From positions 2,728,001 through 2,792,000 of the forward strand of contig NC_014933.1 of the NCBI RefSeq assembly GCF_000186225.1: a stretch of 64,000 bases of DNA. Direction: 5' to 3'. The translations under genes and the position numbers were made by a program. Each line of letters begins with the position of its first letter. The stretch's first letter is position 1. The DNA comes from Bacteroides helcogenes P 36-108. GTDB lineage: Bacteria; Bacteroidota; Bacteroidia; Bacteroidales; Bacteroidaceae. The notes beneath the pieces were generated by a model. That model did not search any database. It saw only the letters and a program-made list of their open reading frames with translations, and was not told the origin of the DNA. Positions 1 to 7,958 of the stretch are shown in pieces.

Positions 1-217
1 CCTGTGGAACGGACAGACCTTTTTCGCGGAAGTGCTCGGCCATATAGAGAAATGCGCGGTTTTCTTCGACAGATTCACCGCTGACACCAATTAGTGTGGG
101 GCTGCCGGAAAGACGAAAATAGCGTCTGTTGGAGCCGGAAGAAGGAAGTTCGTCAATCTGTTCCGGTTCGTGTCCGGTATGTGAGATGTAGAGTTTTTTA
201 AGTTCTTCGGTTATCAT
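1..217 (-). CDS. Phosphotransferase-like kinase, N-terminal fragment (runs off window)
   Basis: Only the first 72 codons are in the window, starting with ATG at 217-215 and reading toward base 1. The protein begins MITEELKKLYISHTG and contains SSGSNRRYFRL, which resembles the glycine-rich nucleotide-binding turn of aminoglycoside-phosphotransferase-like kinases found in Bacteroidetes. It diverges from cobB with an 81-base gap, so the two share a promoter region. The catalytic part lies outside the window, so substrate and exact family cannot be judged. It could be another kinase-fold protein. Confidence 0.55.
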   Translation of the reverse strand, partial: MITEELKKLYISHTGHEPEQIDELPSSGSNRRYFRLSGSPTLIGVSGESVEENRAFLYMAEHFREKGLSVPQ

Positions 218-241
218 AGCAAATGTTTTATTTTGGCGGCT

Positions 242-277
242 AAGGTAAGGCTTTTGTCGGAGATATGCTTACCTTTG
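242..277 (+). promoter_or_regulatory. Candidate cobB promoter with inverted repeat
   Basis: TACCTTTG at 270-277 matches the Bacteroides -7 box TAnnTTTG, 21 bases before the cobB ATG. A TTTG lies at 253-256, but only 13 bases upstream instead of about 19, so the -33 element is weak. The repeat AAGGTAAG (242-249) and CTTACCTT (268-275) is a perfect 8-base inverted repeat overlapping the -7 box. It could be an operator or a chance palindrome. Confidence 0.35.
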
Positions 278-298
278 CCCGAAATAATCTGCAAGAAG

Positions 299-1636
299 AT
301 GGAAAGGAATAACCCTCAATTTTTGATAGCGGCTCCTGCTTCGGGTAGCGGAAAGACAACGGTCAGCCGTGGGCTGATGGCATTGTTTGTGAAAAAAGGT
401 TTGAAAGTGCAACCCTTCAAGTGTGGCCCCGATTATATAGACACCAAATATCATACGGCTGTCTGTGGTCGTCCCTCTGTAAATCTGGATACTTTTATGG
501 CATCCAAGAGACATGTCTGTGAACTGTATGCACGCTATTCGGTGGATGCAGACATTTCCATCGTCGAGGGAATGATGGGGATGTATGACGGGTACGATCG
601 TGATAGGGGATCTTCGGCGGAAGTGGCGCAACTCTTGGGTATTCCGGTTGTGCTGGTGGTTGATGCCAAGTCTGCGGCTTATTCCATGGCTCCCTTATTG
701 TCCGGGTTTATCAATTTCCGTCCGGATATACGTATTGCGGGAGTAATCTTCAATCGTGTCGGTTCACCTCGTCATTATGAAATGTTACGGGAGGTATGTG
801 AGGATTTAAATGTCAACTGCTTGGGATATTTACCTAAACAAAAAGATTTGGAGCAAAAATCTCGTCATTTGGGGCTTGATTTCAGCCGTTCGAAAGAGAC
901 GGATGCATTGGATCTGCTCGCCGATTTGCTGGAAACACATGTGGACTGGCAGTTGCTGTTGGAGAAAACCACCCTTTCTTTGCCCGAAGTACGGCAGGCG
1001 GTGACAGGACAAACCGGCGGGTTGCGCATCTTGGTGGCTCGTAATGAAGAATCATTCTCTTTTCTATATGAAGAACATCTGGATATTCTTCGCCGTCTGG
1101 GTACAGTTTCCTTCTTTAATCCCGAACACAACCGTCCCATTTCCCAAAAGACCGATTTGCTCTATCTGCCGGGAGGATATCCGGAAGAACATGCCGAAAA
1201 GTTGGCCACAGCCTGGCGTGCTCAGGATTCGATTCGTCGGTATATAGAAGCCGGCGGTAAAGTATTGGCCGAATGTGGCGGAATGATTTACTTGTCGCGA
1301 GGTATTACCACAGATGCCTGCCATTATGGTAAATGCTGTTGTAAAACAGCCGGATTGTCGGGCGTTTTTCCTTTTTACATATCCAATAACAATCGTTCCC
1401 GAAAACTGACGTTGGGCTATCGTCAGTTCAACTATAAAGGTCAGCATCTTCGGGGACACGAATTTCATTATACCACATTTCTGGATACTGACAAAGAATC
1501 TATTCCTTCTTCCATTGTGCAAGTTTATAACGCTAAGGGAGAATCAGTGACTACACCTGTATTCCGATACAAAAATGTGATTGCCAGCTATACCCATTTG
1601 TATTGGGGAGAAATCGATGTGATGGCTCTATTTTGA
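299..1636 (+). CDS. cobB: Cobyrinate a,c-diamide synthase
   Basis: This is a glutamine-dependent amidotransferase (CobB/CbiA family) that amidates the a and c side chains of cobyrinic acid in cobalamin synthesis. The N-terminal ATP-binding domain has a P-loop (SGSGKTT, about residues 15-21), followed by CGPDYIDTKYH and EGMMGMYDG. The C-terminal class I glutaminase domain has the nucleophile motif AECGGM (Cys about 326) and a GHEFHYT histidine motif. The ATG at 299 is chosen over an upstream TTG at 233, because homologs begin just before the P-loop and the TTG would overlap the promoter. At 445 residues it has normal family length. It is separated from the other cob genes by the capsule locus. 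Confidence 0.93.
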   Translation: MERNNPQFLIAAPASGSGKTTVSRGLMALFVKKGLKVQPFKCGPDYIDTKYHTAVCGRPSVNLDTFMASKRHVCELYARYSVDADISIVEGMMGMYDGYDRDRGSSAEVAQLLGIPVVLVVDAKSAAYSMAPLLSGFINFRPDIRIAGVIFNRVGSPRHYEMLREVCEDLNVNCLGYLPKQKDLEQKSRHLGLDFSRSKETDALDLLADLLETHVDWQLLLEKTTLSLPEVRQAVTGQTGGLRILVARNEESFSFLYEEHLDILRRLGTVSFFNPEHNRPISQKTDLLYLPGGYPEEHAEKLATAWRAQDSIRRYIEAGGKVLAECGGMIYLSRGITTDACHYGKCCCKTAGLSGVFPFYISNNNRSRKLTLGYRQFNYKGQHLRGHEFHYTTFLDTDKESIPSSIVQVYNAKGESVTTPVFRYKNVIASYTHLYWGEIDVMALF

Positions 1637-1730
1637 AAGTATTCCTACACGTATGCATGCATACGGATAGAAGGACTTTGATTCTCTGGACATTTATGCT
1701 TTTTCTTTCTCTTGTCAGTGTATAATACAC

Positions 1731-1761
1731 AAAAGAACCTTACTGAATATGCAGAAGGTTC
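1731..1761 (-). terminator. Leftward intrinsic terminator candidate
   Basis: GAACCTT (1735-1741) pairs with AAGGTTC (1755-1761), a perfect 7-bp stem with a 13-base loop. Read on the minus strand the stem is followed by TTTTG, which makes it a modest intrinsic terminator for leftward transcripts. On the plus strand there is no T-run after it. It would end transcription started by the OFF-oriented invertible promoter before it reaches cobB. Confidence 0.45.
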
Positions 1762-1914
1762 ATACAGAATTTCACCCCACGCATGTGGGACGAAGTTTTA
1801 CATGATTGTTTCCTGACTTAACACATTTCTTTTTAGATAACGGATAACTGTCTCTCTAATAAAACTGGTAAAGCAAGAAACGCTTTGTAAGGTATTGAAG
1901 AGTAGTATATTATG

Positions 1915-1944
1915 GTGTCCATTAAACGTACGTTTAATGGACAC
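1915..1944. repeat. Left inverted repeat of invertible promoter
   Basis: This is a perfect 30-base palindrome, with half GTGTCCATTAAACGT and its mirror. It contains AAACGTACGT, which fits the ARACGTWCGT-type recombination half-sites, as I recall them, at invertible capsule promoters of B. fragilis. Its partner is at 2115-2144 and matches it in inverted orientation at 26 of 30 positions. Confidence 0.85.
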
Positions 1945-1974
1945 AAAGATAAAGGCGTTTTTTATATAAACAAA
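1944..1974 (-). promoter_or_regulatory. Phase-variable promoter (pointing left, OFF)
   Basis: Read on the minus strand, TTTG (1974-1971) and TATCTTTG (1951-1944) are separated by exactly 19 bases, a full match to the Bacteroides housekeeping promoter. Transcription would start near 1937, inside the left repeat, and run toward 1636, away from the capsule genes. Confidence 0.85.
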
Positions 1975-2114
1975 ATGTTTGATAAAAAATATTTCATCAG
2001 ATTACTTCATTCGATTATAAATTACTGATAATGAGAGGTAAATTACTTTAGAAATATTTATTTGTATCCATTCTTTTCTATACATTTTCAATCTTTGAAC
2101 TTTGCTTTTAAAGG

Positions 2115-2144
2115 GTGTCCATTAAACGTACGTCTAATGAACGT
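2115..2144. repeat. Right inverted repeat of invertible promoter
   Basis: This begins GTGTCCATTAAACGTACGTC and is an imperfect copy of the palindrome at 1915-1944. Because the elements are nearly self-complementary, they match both as direct and as inverted repeats. The differences fall in the outer right half. Confidence 0.83.
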
Positions 2145-2201
2145 TTTTATTTGTCTAATCTTCTTGTTCATAGTACGTTATATATGCTGAAATAGTGCAA
2201 T

Positions 2202-2235
2202 CGGTTTGAAAGAGAAAAATGTCTCGTTCAAACCG
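2202..2235 (+). promoter_or_regulatory. Hairpin in the upxY leader RNA
   Basis: CGGTTTGAA (2202-2210) pairs with TTCAAACCG (2227-2235). After one A/G mismatch, GAGA (2212-2215) pairs with TCTC (2222-2225), leaving a six-base loop. It lies between the invertible promoter and upxY, so it would be in the leader of every capsule transcript. UpxY-type NusG paralogs act on the 5' leader of their own locus, so this stem is a plausible recognition or pausing element. That link is inference. Confidence 0.6.
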
Positions 2236-2284
2236 CGAAGCGCACCCGGAACCGAAGTAGTATCCTTGATTTTATTCATAGCAA

Positions 2285-2818
2285 GTGATTGATACACAGA
2301 AATATTGGTTTGCAGCCCGTACTCGCGACAAGCAAGAATTTGCAATCCGAAATTCCCTTGAAAAGCTGAAAGCAGAAGAAAATCTGGATATTGACTGCTA
2401 TCTTCCTACCCGGAGTGTAATAACTCAGTTGAAATATCGCCGGAAGCGGAGTGAAGTGCCCGTCATTCGCAACTTGATTTTTGTCCATGCCACGAAACAG
2501 ATAGCCTGTGACATTTCCAATGTCTATGGTGTGCAGCTTTTCTACATGAAAGACCTTTTTTCCCATTCCATGTTGGTTGTCCCCAATAAGCAGATGGAAG
2601 ATTTCATGTTTGTCATGGATTTGAATCCCAACGGGGTCAGTTTTGACAATGATTCTCTTGCAGTGGGTAATAAAGTGAAAGTCATAAAGGGTGATTTTTG
2701 CGGTATTGAAGGTGAGGTTGCCACGGAAGCCAATAAAACGTATGTCATCATTCGTATCAAAGACATTCTGTCCGCCAGTGTCAAAGTACCCAAATCCTAT
2801 CTGAAGATAATAAAATAA
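2285..2818 (+). CDS. upxY: UpxY-type NusG-like transcription antiterminator
   Basis: UpxY proteins are NusG paralogs that prevent premature termination of their own capsule operon. The N-terminal NGN domain carries YWFAARTRDKQE near residue 7, a family hallmark. The C-terminus has a KOW motif (VGNKVKVIKGDFCGIEGEV, about residues 127-145). At 177 residues it is slightly longer than housekeeping NusG-like domains, as usual for UpxY. The start is GTG at 2285, because the frame upstream has a stop (2279-2281) and no ATG precedes the conserved YWFAART motif. It is the first gene of the locus, 141 bases after the invertible segment, and is followed by upxZ. Confidence 0.92.
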   Translation: MIDTQKYWFAARTRDKQEFAIRNSLEKLKAEENLDIDCYLPTRSVITQLKYRRKRSEVPVIRNLIFVHATKQIACDISNVYGVQLFYMKDLFSHSMLVVPNKQMEDFMFVMDLNPNGVSFDNDSLAVGNKVKVIKGDFCGIEGEVATEANKTYVIIRIKDILSASVKVPKSYLKIIK

Positions 2819-2845
2819 ATTTTATTCATATTATACTCATATTCA

Positions 2846-3331
2846 ATGAATGATTTGCTTTCCCGTGCTCTTGAGCTTCAACATCTGGCTCACGGGCTTA
2901 TGTATCTTGGCACAGACGGCGCGCCTATTTACTCAGACGCTTTTAGCCGACTGAATAAGGAGGTGCTTCTGAAATCCGATTCTCTCTATTCCTCCAAAGG
3001 TGCTGATATTGAAGAAGAAGCCAATCTTTGTCTTGCCCTTTTGATGGGCTATAATGCCACTATCTATGATAATGGGGACAAGGAGCAAAAGAAACAAGCA
3101 GTTATAGAACGCATTTGTAAGGTGTTGGAACAACTTCCAAATTCTCTTCTTAAAGTTCGTCTGTTGACTTATTGTTATGGGGAGGTTTATGAGGAATCCA
3201 TGCTTCAGGAGGTTCATTCTATTATTGATAATTGGGATAAGAATATATTAACTTCTGATCAGATGGAGATTATTGGAGAATTGAAGAATATAGAAGAGAA
3301 TCCTTATCCTTTTGAGGAGCTGGAAGATTAA
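2846..3331 (+). CDS. upxZ: UpxZ-type inhibitor of heterologous UpxY
   Basis: In B. fragilis, UpxZ proteins inhibit UpxY proteins of other capsule loci, so that usually one polysaccharide is made at a time. The assignment rests on position directly behind upxY (27-base gap), length (161 residues) and the opening LLSRALELQHLAHGLMYLG, typical of the family. It is mostly helical and acidic, with no signal peptide or membrane segment. Together with upxY it marks 2285-17751 as a regulated capsule locus in a genome likely to hold several. Confidence 0.88.
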   Translation: MNDLLSRALELQHLAHGLMYLGTDGAPIYSDAFSRLNKEVLLKSDSLYSSKGADIEEEANLCLALLMGYNATIYDNGDKEQKKQAVIERICKVLEQLPNSLLKVRLLTYCYGEVYEESMLQEVHSIIDNWDKNILTSDQMEIIGELKNIEENPYPFEELED

Positions 3332-3447
3332 TATATGATACATTGGAACGTAAAATGAAAAAGAGGGGTATGGTCTTTGCAGACTAAGGCTAAACTTTTT
3401 TACTCAACTTGATAATAAAGTCATATGTGCTTGCCTTATATTTACTT

Positions 3448-4779
3448 ATGAAAGAAAATGTCTTGAATTTTTTTACACAAGGGGATGAGCGCTCTCTTAA
3501 TGTAAAGAAGAACATTGCCTTGATGATTCTGGTTAAAGGAGGGAGTATTCTATTGAGTTTATTATTAGTGCCATTAACGTTGAATTATGTAGATAATGAA
3601 TGTTATGGCGTTTGGTTAACCCTTAGCTCAATGGTGGTTTGGATAAGTTTCTTTGATATAGGCATAAATAATGGCTTACGCAATAGGTTGACAGAAGCTT
3701 TGGCCCATAATGATTATGAATTAGGAAGAAAATATGTAAGTACCACTTATGCCATATTATTTCTTATCTTTATACCTTTGATGTGCTTACTTTTACTTGT
3801 TGCTCCTTTTGTAAATTGGTATTCATTACTTAATATAAATCAAGGTAATGTGGAAGGATTACTTATTGCGATATGCATTGTCATAGCATATTTTTGTATC
3901 AACTTTATTTTTAGTACTATTAATATAGTAACTTTAGCAGTTCAAAAACCAGCAATTTCTTCCATGATAACTTTAGTTCAACAGCTTGTTTCGTTGACTA
4001 TTATTTATATATTGACTCTAACCACTAAAGGTAGTTTGGTGTATCTATGCTTGGCATTGTGTGTTGCTCCTTTGGTAGTTATTTTAGGTGCCAACATGGT
4101 GTTATATAAAAAAAGGTATCAGGAAATAGCACCGACATTCAAATCTGTGGATTTTAGTGTTTCTTCTGATTTAATGAAATTGGGCATCCAATTCTTTATT
4201 ATACAAACAGCTTGCATTGTTCAGTGTCAATTGATTAATTTTTTGATTATTAGATACTATGGAGCAGCTGAAGTGACATCTTATAATATTTCGTACAAAT
4301 ACTTCAGCGTTTTGACTATGGTATGGACAATCATCATTACTCCATTGTGGGCTGCTGTATCTGATGCTACAGTAAAGCAGGATTATGCTTGGGTAAAGAA
4401 TGCTGAAAGAAAGTATTTGAAATTGTTTATGTTATTTGTCTTAGGTGGAGCCTTCATGTTTTTCATTTCGTCCTATGTATATGACCTTTGGGTAGGAAGC
4501 AAGGTTGTGATAACAAGCATACTGTCTTTTTGGGTTTTTATTTATTGTCTCGTTTCAATGTTTTCCGGTATTTATGTAACCATACTGAATGGGATGGGGC
4601 TTTTAAAAGTCCAGATGTATGCTTGTTTTTTTTCTCCATTTGTATTCTTGGGATTGTGCTATATTTTTATAAATATGGGATTAGGTGTACATGGATTTCT
4701 TATCGCTATGATCATCAGTAGCTTTAATGGATATTTATTGGCACCTGTTCAGTATATACTTCATATGAAATCTTTATAA
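3448..4779 (+). CDS. wzx: Wzx-type polysaccharide flippase
   Basis: This is a polytopic membrane protein of about 443 residues with roughly 12 hydrophobic segments, the size and pattern of Wzx/MATE-superfamily flippases that move undecaprenyl-linked repeat units across the inner membrane. The conserved region near the N-terminus reads LNYVDNECYGVWLTLSSM and then FFDIGINNGLRN, a common motif of this family. The frame is open back to a TTG at 3409, but the ATG at 3448 (MKENVLNFF) is preferred. Base composition is clearly A+T-rich compared with fnlA onward. It lies 116 bases after upxZ. Confidence 0.88.
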   Translation: MKENVLNFFTQGDERSLNVKKNIALMILVKGGSILLSLLLVPLTLNYVDNECYGVWLTLSSMVVWISFFDIGINNGLRNRLTEALAHNDYELGRKYVSTTYAILFLIFIPLMCLLLLVAPFVNWYSLLNINQGNVEGLLIAICIVIAYFCINFIFSTINIVTLAVQKPAISSMITLVQQLVSLTIIYILTLTTKGSLVYLCLALCVAPLVVILGANMVLYKKRYQEIAPTFKSVDFSVSSDLMKLGIQFFIIQTACIVQCQLINFLIIRYYGAAEVTSYNISYKYFSVLTMVWTIIITPLWAAVSDATVKQDYAWVKNAERKYLKLFMLFVLGGAFMFFISSYVYDLWVGSKVVITSILSFWVFIYCLVSMFSGIYVTILNGMGLLKVQMYACFFSPFVFLGLCYIFINMGLGVHGFLIAMIISSFNGYLLAPVQYILHMKSL

Positions 4780-4802
4780 CTACCTAATTTTGAAAATAGA
4801 TA

Positions 4803-5810
4803 ATGGATTTATTTCAAGTACCTGTAGTTCTTTTTTCTTTTAAAAGAATAGATAAAACATTGTTAATAGTCGAAAGACTTTCAAAAGTAAAGCCTCAGAA
4901 GTTATATATAATTAGTGATGGAGGTCGTACGGATGAAGAGTGGGATAAGGTCAATAAATGCAGAAGTGAAATAGAGGCTCATATTGATTGGGATTGCGAG
5001 GTCGTTAAACGATACGCATCTTGTAATATAGGTGTATATGCTAATATTGCAGGTGGGGTGAAATGGGTATTTGAGCAAGAAGAATATGCCATTTTTCTGG
5101 AGGATGATAACTTGCCCGCATTGTCTTTTTTCCCTTTTTGCCAAGAAATGCTTTTGAAGTATAAGGATGACACGCGAATTCTGTGGATATGTGGTACGAA
5201 CTATTTAAAATCTTTTTCTTTCCCTAGTGATAGTAGTTATTATTTTACTCATCACATGATGCCCTGTGGATGGGCTTCATGGAGTAACAAATTTAACCGT
5301 TTTTATGATAAAGACTTTTCTTTGTGGGAAAATCCTTATATTCAAGAGGTAGTGAAAAATCTACCTTACGATAACCTGCTTCGTGCTCAAGATATAGAAA
5401 ATTGGAATAGAGAATTGAAACGTAAAAAGCAAGGTTTGAAATTTGATTCATGGGATTATCATATGAGTTTTTCGTTGAGGGTACATGGGTTGTATGGCAT
5501 AGTTCCAAAATATAATCAAATAACCAATATCGGAGTAGATATTGATTCTATTCATGGTGGTTCCTCTTTTGATAATATAATGACTCGTCGTTTTTGTGGC
5601 CTTCCAACACAAGAGTTGGAATTCCCTCTAAAACATCCTCTGGCTGTTCAAACGGATTCTGAATACGAGAAGGCTACTGCTCATATTATTACCATGCCAT
5701 TATTATATAGGCTAAAGAGTAAAATATCGAACTTTCTTAAATGGTTATTTCGTATTGATATGGAGGAAAGTTTTACAAAGACAATGTATAAGCGTTTTTT
5801 TAGATTGTGA
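4803..5810 (+). CDS. GT-A fold glycosyltransferase (HlpA-like)
   Basis: Likely a cytoplasmic glycosyltransferase that adds one sugar to the capsule repeat unit. The N-terminus VPVVLFSFKRIDKTLLIVERL and the metal-binding-like LEDDNLPA (about residue 98) fit the GT-A/GT2 superfamily of proteins often annotated as HlpA-like or sugar transferases. A later CGWASWSNKFNRFYD segment is typical of the same group. The length is 335 residues, with no membrane segment. Donor and acceptor cannot be read from the sequence. It lies between the flippase and the polymerase, in the A+T-rich block. Confidence 0.75.
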   Translation: MDLFQVPVVLFSFKRIDKTLLIVERLSKVKPQKLYIISDGGRTDEEWDKVNKCRSEIEAHIDWDCEVVKRYASCNIGVYANIAGGVKWVFEQEEYAIFLEDDNLPALSFFPFCQEMLLKYKDDTRILWICGTNYLKSFSFPSDSSYYFTHHMMPCGWASWSNKFNRFYDKDFSLWENPYIQEVVKNLPYDNLLRAQDIENWNRELKRKKQGLKFDSWDYHMSFSLRVHGLYGIVPKYNQITNIGVDIDSIHGGSSFDNIMTRRFCGLPTQELEFPLKHPLAVQTDSEYEKATAHIITMPLLYRLKSKISNFLKWLFRIDMEESFTKTMYKRFFRL

Positions 5811-5830
5811 ATATTATAAATTAAGAAATA

Positions 5831-7045
5831 TTGAATACTCATAATACTTATATCTCTCCATTTTTCGTTTATATTTTAAGTTTAATTACTTTATTTGTAT
5901 TCTATATACTACATTGGTCAACTTTATATCCTGAGATGAGTATTAGCCTTTTAATTTTCATTTTAGGAACTTCTAGTGTGATGTTGCTAATGGGAATTTA
6001 CTTTTATAGGAGAAAGTTTTTTATATATTATCCTTCTAAATCGTCTCCTGAGAAATTAATAAAATGGACTAAGTATTATTTATTAGCAAATTTAGTAGAA
6101 ATACTATATAGTCGTCATATACCATTATTACGTGGATTACAAGGAGAAGAACTACCTGATGATGTGAATTTCTTTGGAATCCCTATGTTTCATATTTTAG
6201 TTCTTAGTTTTGGGGCTTTTTTATCACTTATGATTTTTCATAAAATGAGGAGTGATAAAGGTACTAGAAGAAGACTATTTCCCTATTTTGTTTTTTCATT
6301 TCTTGCACCTATTATTATTTATGGAAGAGGAATTTTATTTATGACTCTAACAGGGTGCTTTTTTATTTACTTAATGTCGTTGTCAAAAATTCGAAAAAAG
6401 CTTCTTTTTTGTATCTTTTTAGGAATGACATTGTTATTTGTCTTTGGGGTTTTAGGAGATATACGAATAGGTGCTTCTGATTCTCGTTTTGTAAATAGAA
6501 AAAATGGAGTTTCCATTACAGTATTAGGAGAAGCTACACAAGAGTTTCAAGATTCTTGGATACCACATGAATATATGTGGGGATATATTTATGCTATATC
6601 TCCGATTGGGAATTTGCAATATAATATAAATGAGCATGATGATATAAGTCCTACCCTAAATTCTCTGTTTGAGCTTTGTTCTATAGAAATGTTTAGTGAA
6701 ACAGTGAGTAAACGTTTAGTTAGTTTTGAAAAGCGTCAAGAAGATTTGGTTATTCCTCCTTTAAATGTGAGTACTATTTATGCACGTCCTTATTTAATAA
6801 TGGGATGGTGGGGAATGATTTTGATTTTTTTTTATACAATCGTTTATATTATTGTTGTATTCATGGTAATATCTCCTTCTTCTGAATATTTTGTGGTGAG
6901 TATTGCCATTGTAAATGTAATTATATCCTATAATCTATTTAATAATATGTTTGCTTATGGGGGCTATGCCAATGTTATTTTAATACCTCTTGTGTTAAAT
7001 ATTGGTAGTTTTATTAAACGTTTTAAGGGAAATGTATATGATTGA
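5831..7045 (+). CDS. wzy: Wzy-type O-antigen/capsule polymerase
   Basis: This is a hydrophobic protein of 404 residues with about ten to eleven membrane segments and a large soluble loop in the middle (about residues 215-300). That pattern fits oligosaccharide repeat-unit polymerases acting on the periplasmic face. Such proteins share little sequence, so the call rests on topology, on position beside a flippase, and on the locus otherwise lacking a polymerase. The start is TTG at 5831, because the first in-frame ATG would remove the first membrane helix. The gene is strongly A+T-rich and its end overlaps the next gene. Confidence 0.78.
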   Translation: MNTHNTYISPFFVYILSLITLFVFYILHWSTLYPEMSISLLIFILGTSSVMLLMGIYFYRRKFFIYYPSKSSPEKLIKWTKYYLLANLVEILYSRHIPLLRGLQGEELPDDVNFFGIPMFHILVLSFGAFLSLMIFHKMRSDKGTRRRLFPYFVFSFLAPIIIYGRGILFMTLTGCFFIYLMSLSKIRKKLLFCIFLGMTLLFVFGVLGDIRIGASDSRFVNRKNGVSITVLGEATQEFQDSWIPHEYMWGYIYAISPIGNLQYNINEHDDISPTLNSLFELCSIEMFSETVSKRLVSFEKRQEDLVIPPLNVSTIYARPYLIMGWWGMILIFFYTIVYIIVVFMVISPSSEYFVVSIAIVNVIISYNLFNNMFAYGGYANVILIPLVLNIGSFIKRFKGNVYD

Positions 7046-7958
7046 CATATTAATGGCTACTTATAATGGTGGCTCTTTTCTTAGGGAACAATTAGACTCC
7101 ATAATTAATCAAACTTATAGCAATTGGCGTTTATTAATCCGTGATGACGATTCTTCTGATGGTACAGTAGAACTTGTTAAAATTTATGTGGAAAGAGATA
7201 AACGTATTCATTTGGTGGAAGACACGGTTATATGTGGTAGTCCAGAAAGTAATTTTATGAGATTACTATTATTTTCATCTTCAGAATACGTCTGCTTTTG
7301 TGACCAAGACGATATTTGGTTAAAGGATAAATTGATATTAATGTTGGAGTGTATAAAGAAATTAGATAACTCTCGTCCACAATTGTTATTCTCTGATGGC
7401 TTCTTGTATTATGGGGAACGAAGAAATGACTTACCAAGACTTTTGAAAGCACGTCCGAGACAGTTACATGAGGCCCTGTTTTGTAATGGTGGAATACATG
7501 GTTCACTTAGTATGTTTAATGCTGCTATGAGAACCGAAATGTTGAGAAAGTATAACCATATTGCGATGCATGATCATTTACTTACACTCATAGGATGTGC
7601 AAACCATGCTGTTACATACCTTGAAATTCCTACTTTTTATTATAGGCAACACCTTAATAATGTCACACCACATATGGCTTCTAACCTATTTCGAAGAATA
7701 TTGAATGCTTTTACTATAAATAAAAAGAGATGTGTTATTGACGAGGATTATTATTTGGGGGTGAAAGCTTTTTATGATGAATATGTCAATGAGTTATCAC
7801 CGAAAGATAAAAAAGTAGTTGAAATATACCTTGATTTGCCTAATAAATCTCCTCTGATTCGATTTATGTCTATTGTGAAAAATGGTTTTTCCTTAAATAA
7901 CTCTCGGATGAATCTTTTATTGAAAGTTTTACTAAAAAAATATATTTCTTTTTTATGA
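7038..7958 (+). CDS. GT2 glycosyltransferase
   Basis: The protein starts MIDILMATYNGGSFLREQL and has LIRDDDSSDGT (about residues 35-45) and FCDQDDIW (about 92-99). These are the nucleotide-sugar and metal-binding motifs of family 2 enzymes, close in form to rhamnosyltransferases. The ATG at 7038 is preferred; an ATG six bases earlier would only add two residues, and AAGGGA lies 8 bases upstream of 7038. It overlaps the wzy end by 8 bases and its stop overlaps the next start (ATGA), so translation is probably coupled. Sugar specificity is unknown. Confidence 0.85.
   Translation: MIDILMATYNGGSFLREQLDSIINQTYSNWRLLIRDDDSSDGTVELVKIYVERDKRIHLVEDTVICGSPESNFMRLLLFSSSEYVCFCDQDDIWLKDKLILMLECIKKLDNSRPQLLFSDGFLYYGERRNDLPRLLKARPRQLHEALFCNGGIHGSLSMFNAAMRTEMLRKYNHIAMHDHLLTLIGCANHAVTYLEIPTFYYRQHLNNVTPHMASNLFRRILNAFTINKKRCVIDEDYYLGVKAFYDEYVNELSPKDKKVVEIYLDLPNKSPLIRFMSIVKNGFSLNNSRMNLLLKVLLKKYISFL

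Larger units (their letters stand above)
1915..2144. other. Invertible promoter segment, OFF orientation
   Basis: Two related palindromic repeats whose centres are 200 bases apart enclose an AT-rich segment with one excellent Bacteroides promoter on the minus strand (1944-1974). Flipping the segment would point that promoter at upxY. This is the architecture of phase-variable capsule promoters inverted by the Mpi serine recombinase in B. fragilis. No recombinase gene is in the window, so inversion would act in trans. The rest of the 648-base gap 1637-2284 holds a leftward terminator, this segment and the upxY leader hairpin. I see no gene there. Confidence 0.85.

Noticed and set aside
233..298. 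Upstream TTG start for cobB
   Set aside because: The added residues contain the promoter -7 box region and do not match the family N-terminus.
1650..1665. 16-base palindrome CGTATGCATGCATACG after cobB
   Set aside because: It has no T-run and no partner elsewhere in the window, and no function can be suggested.
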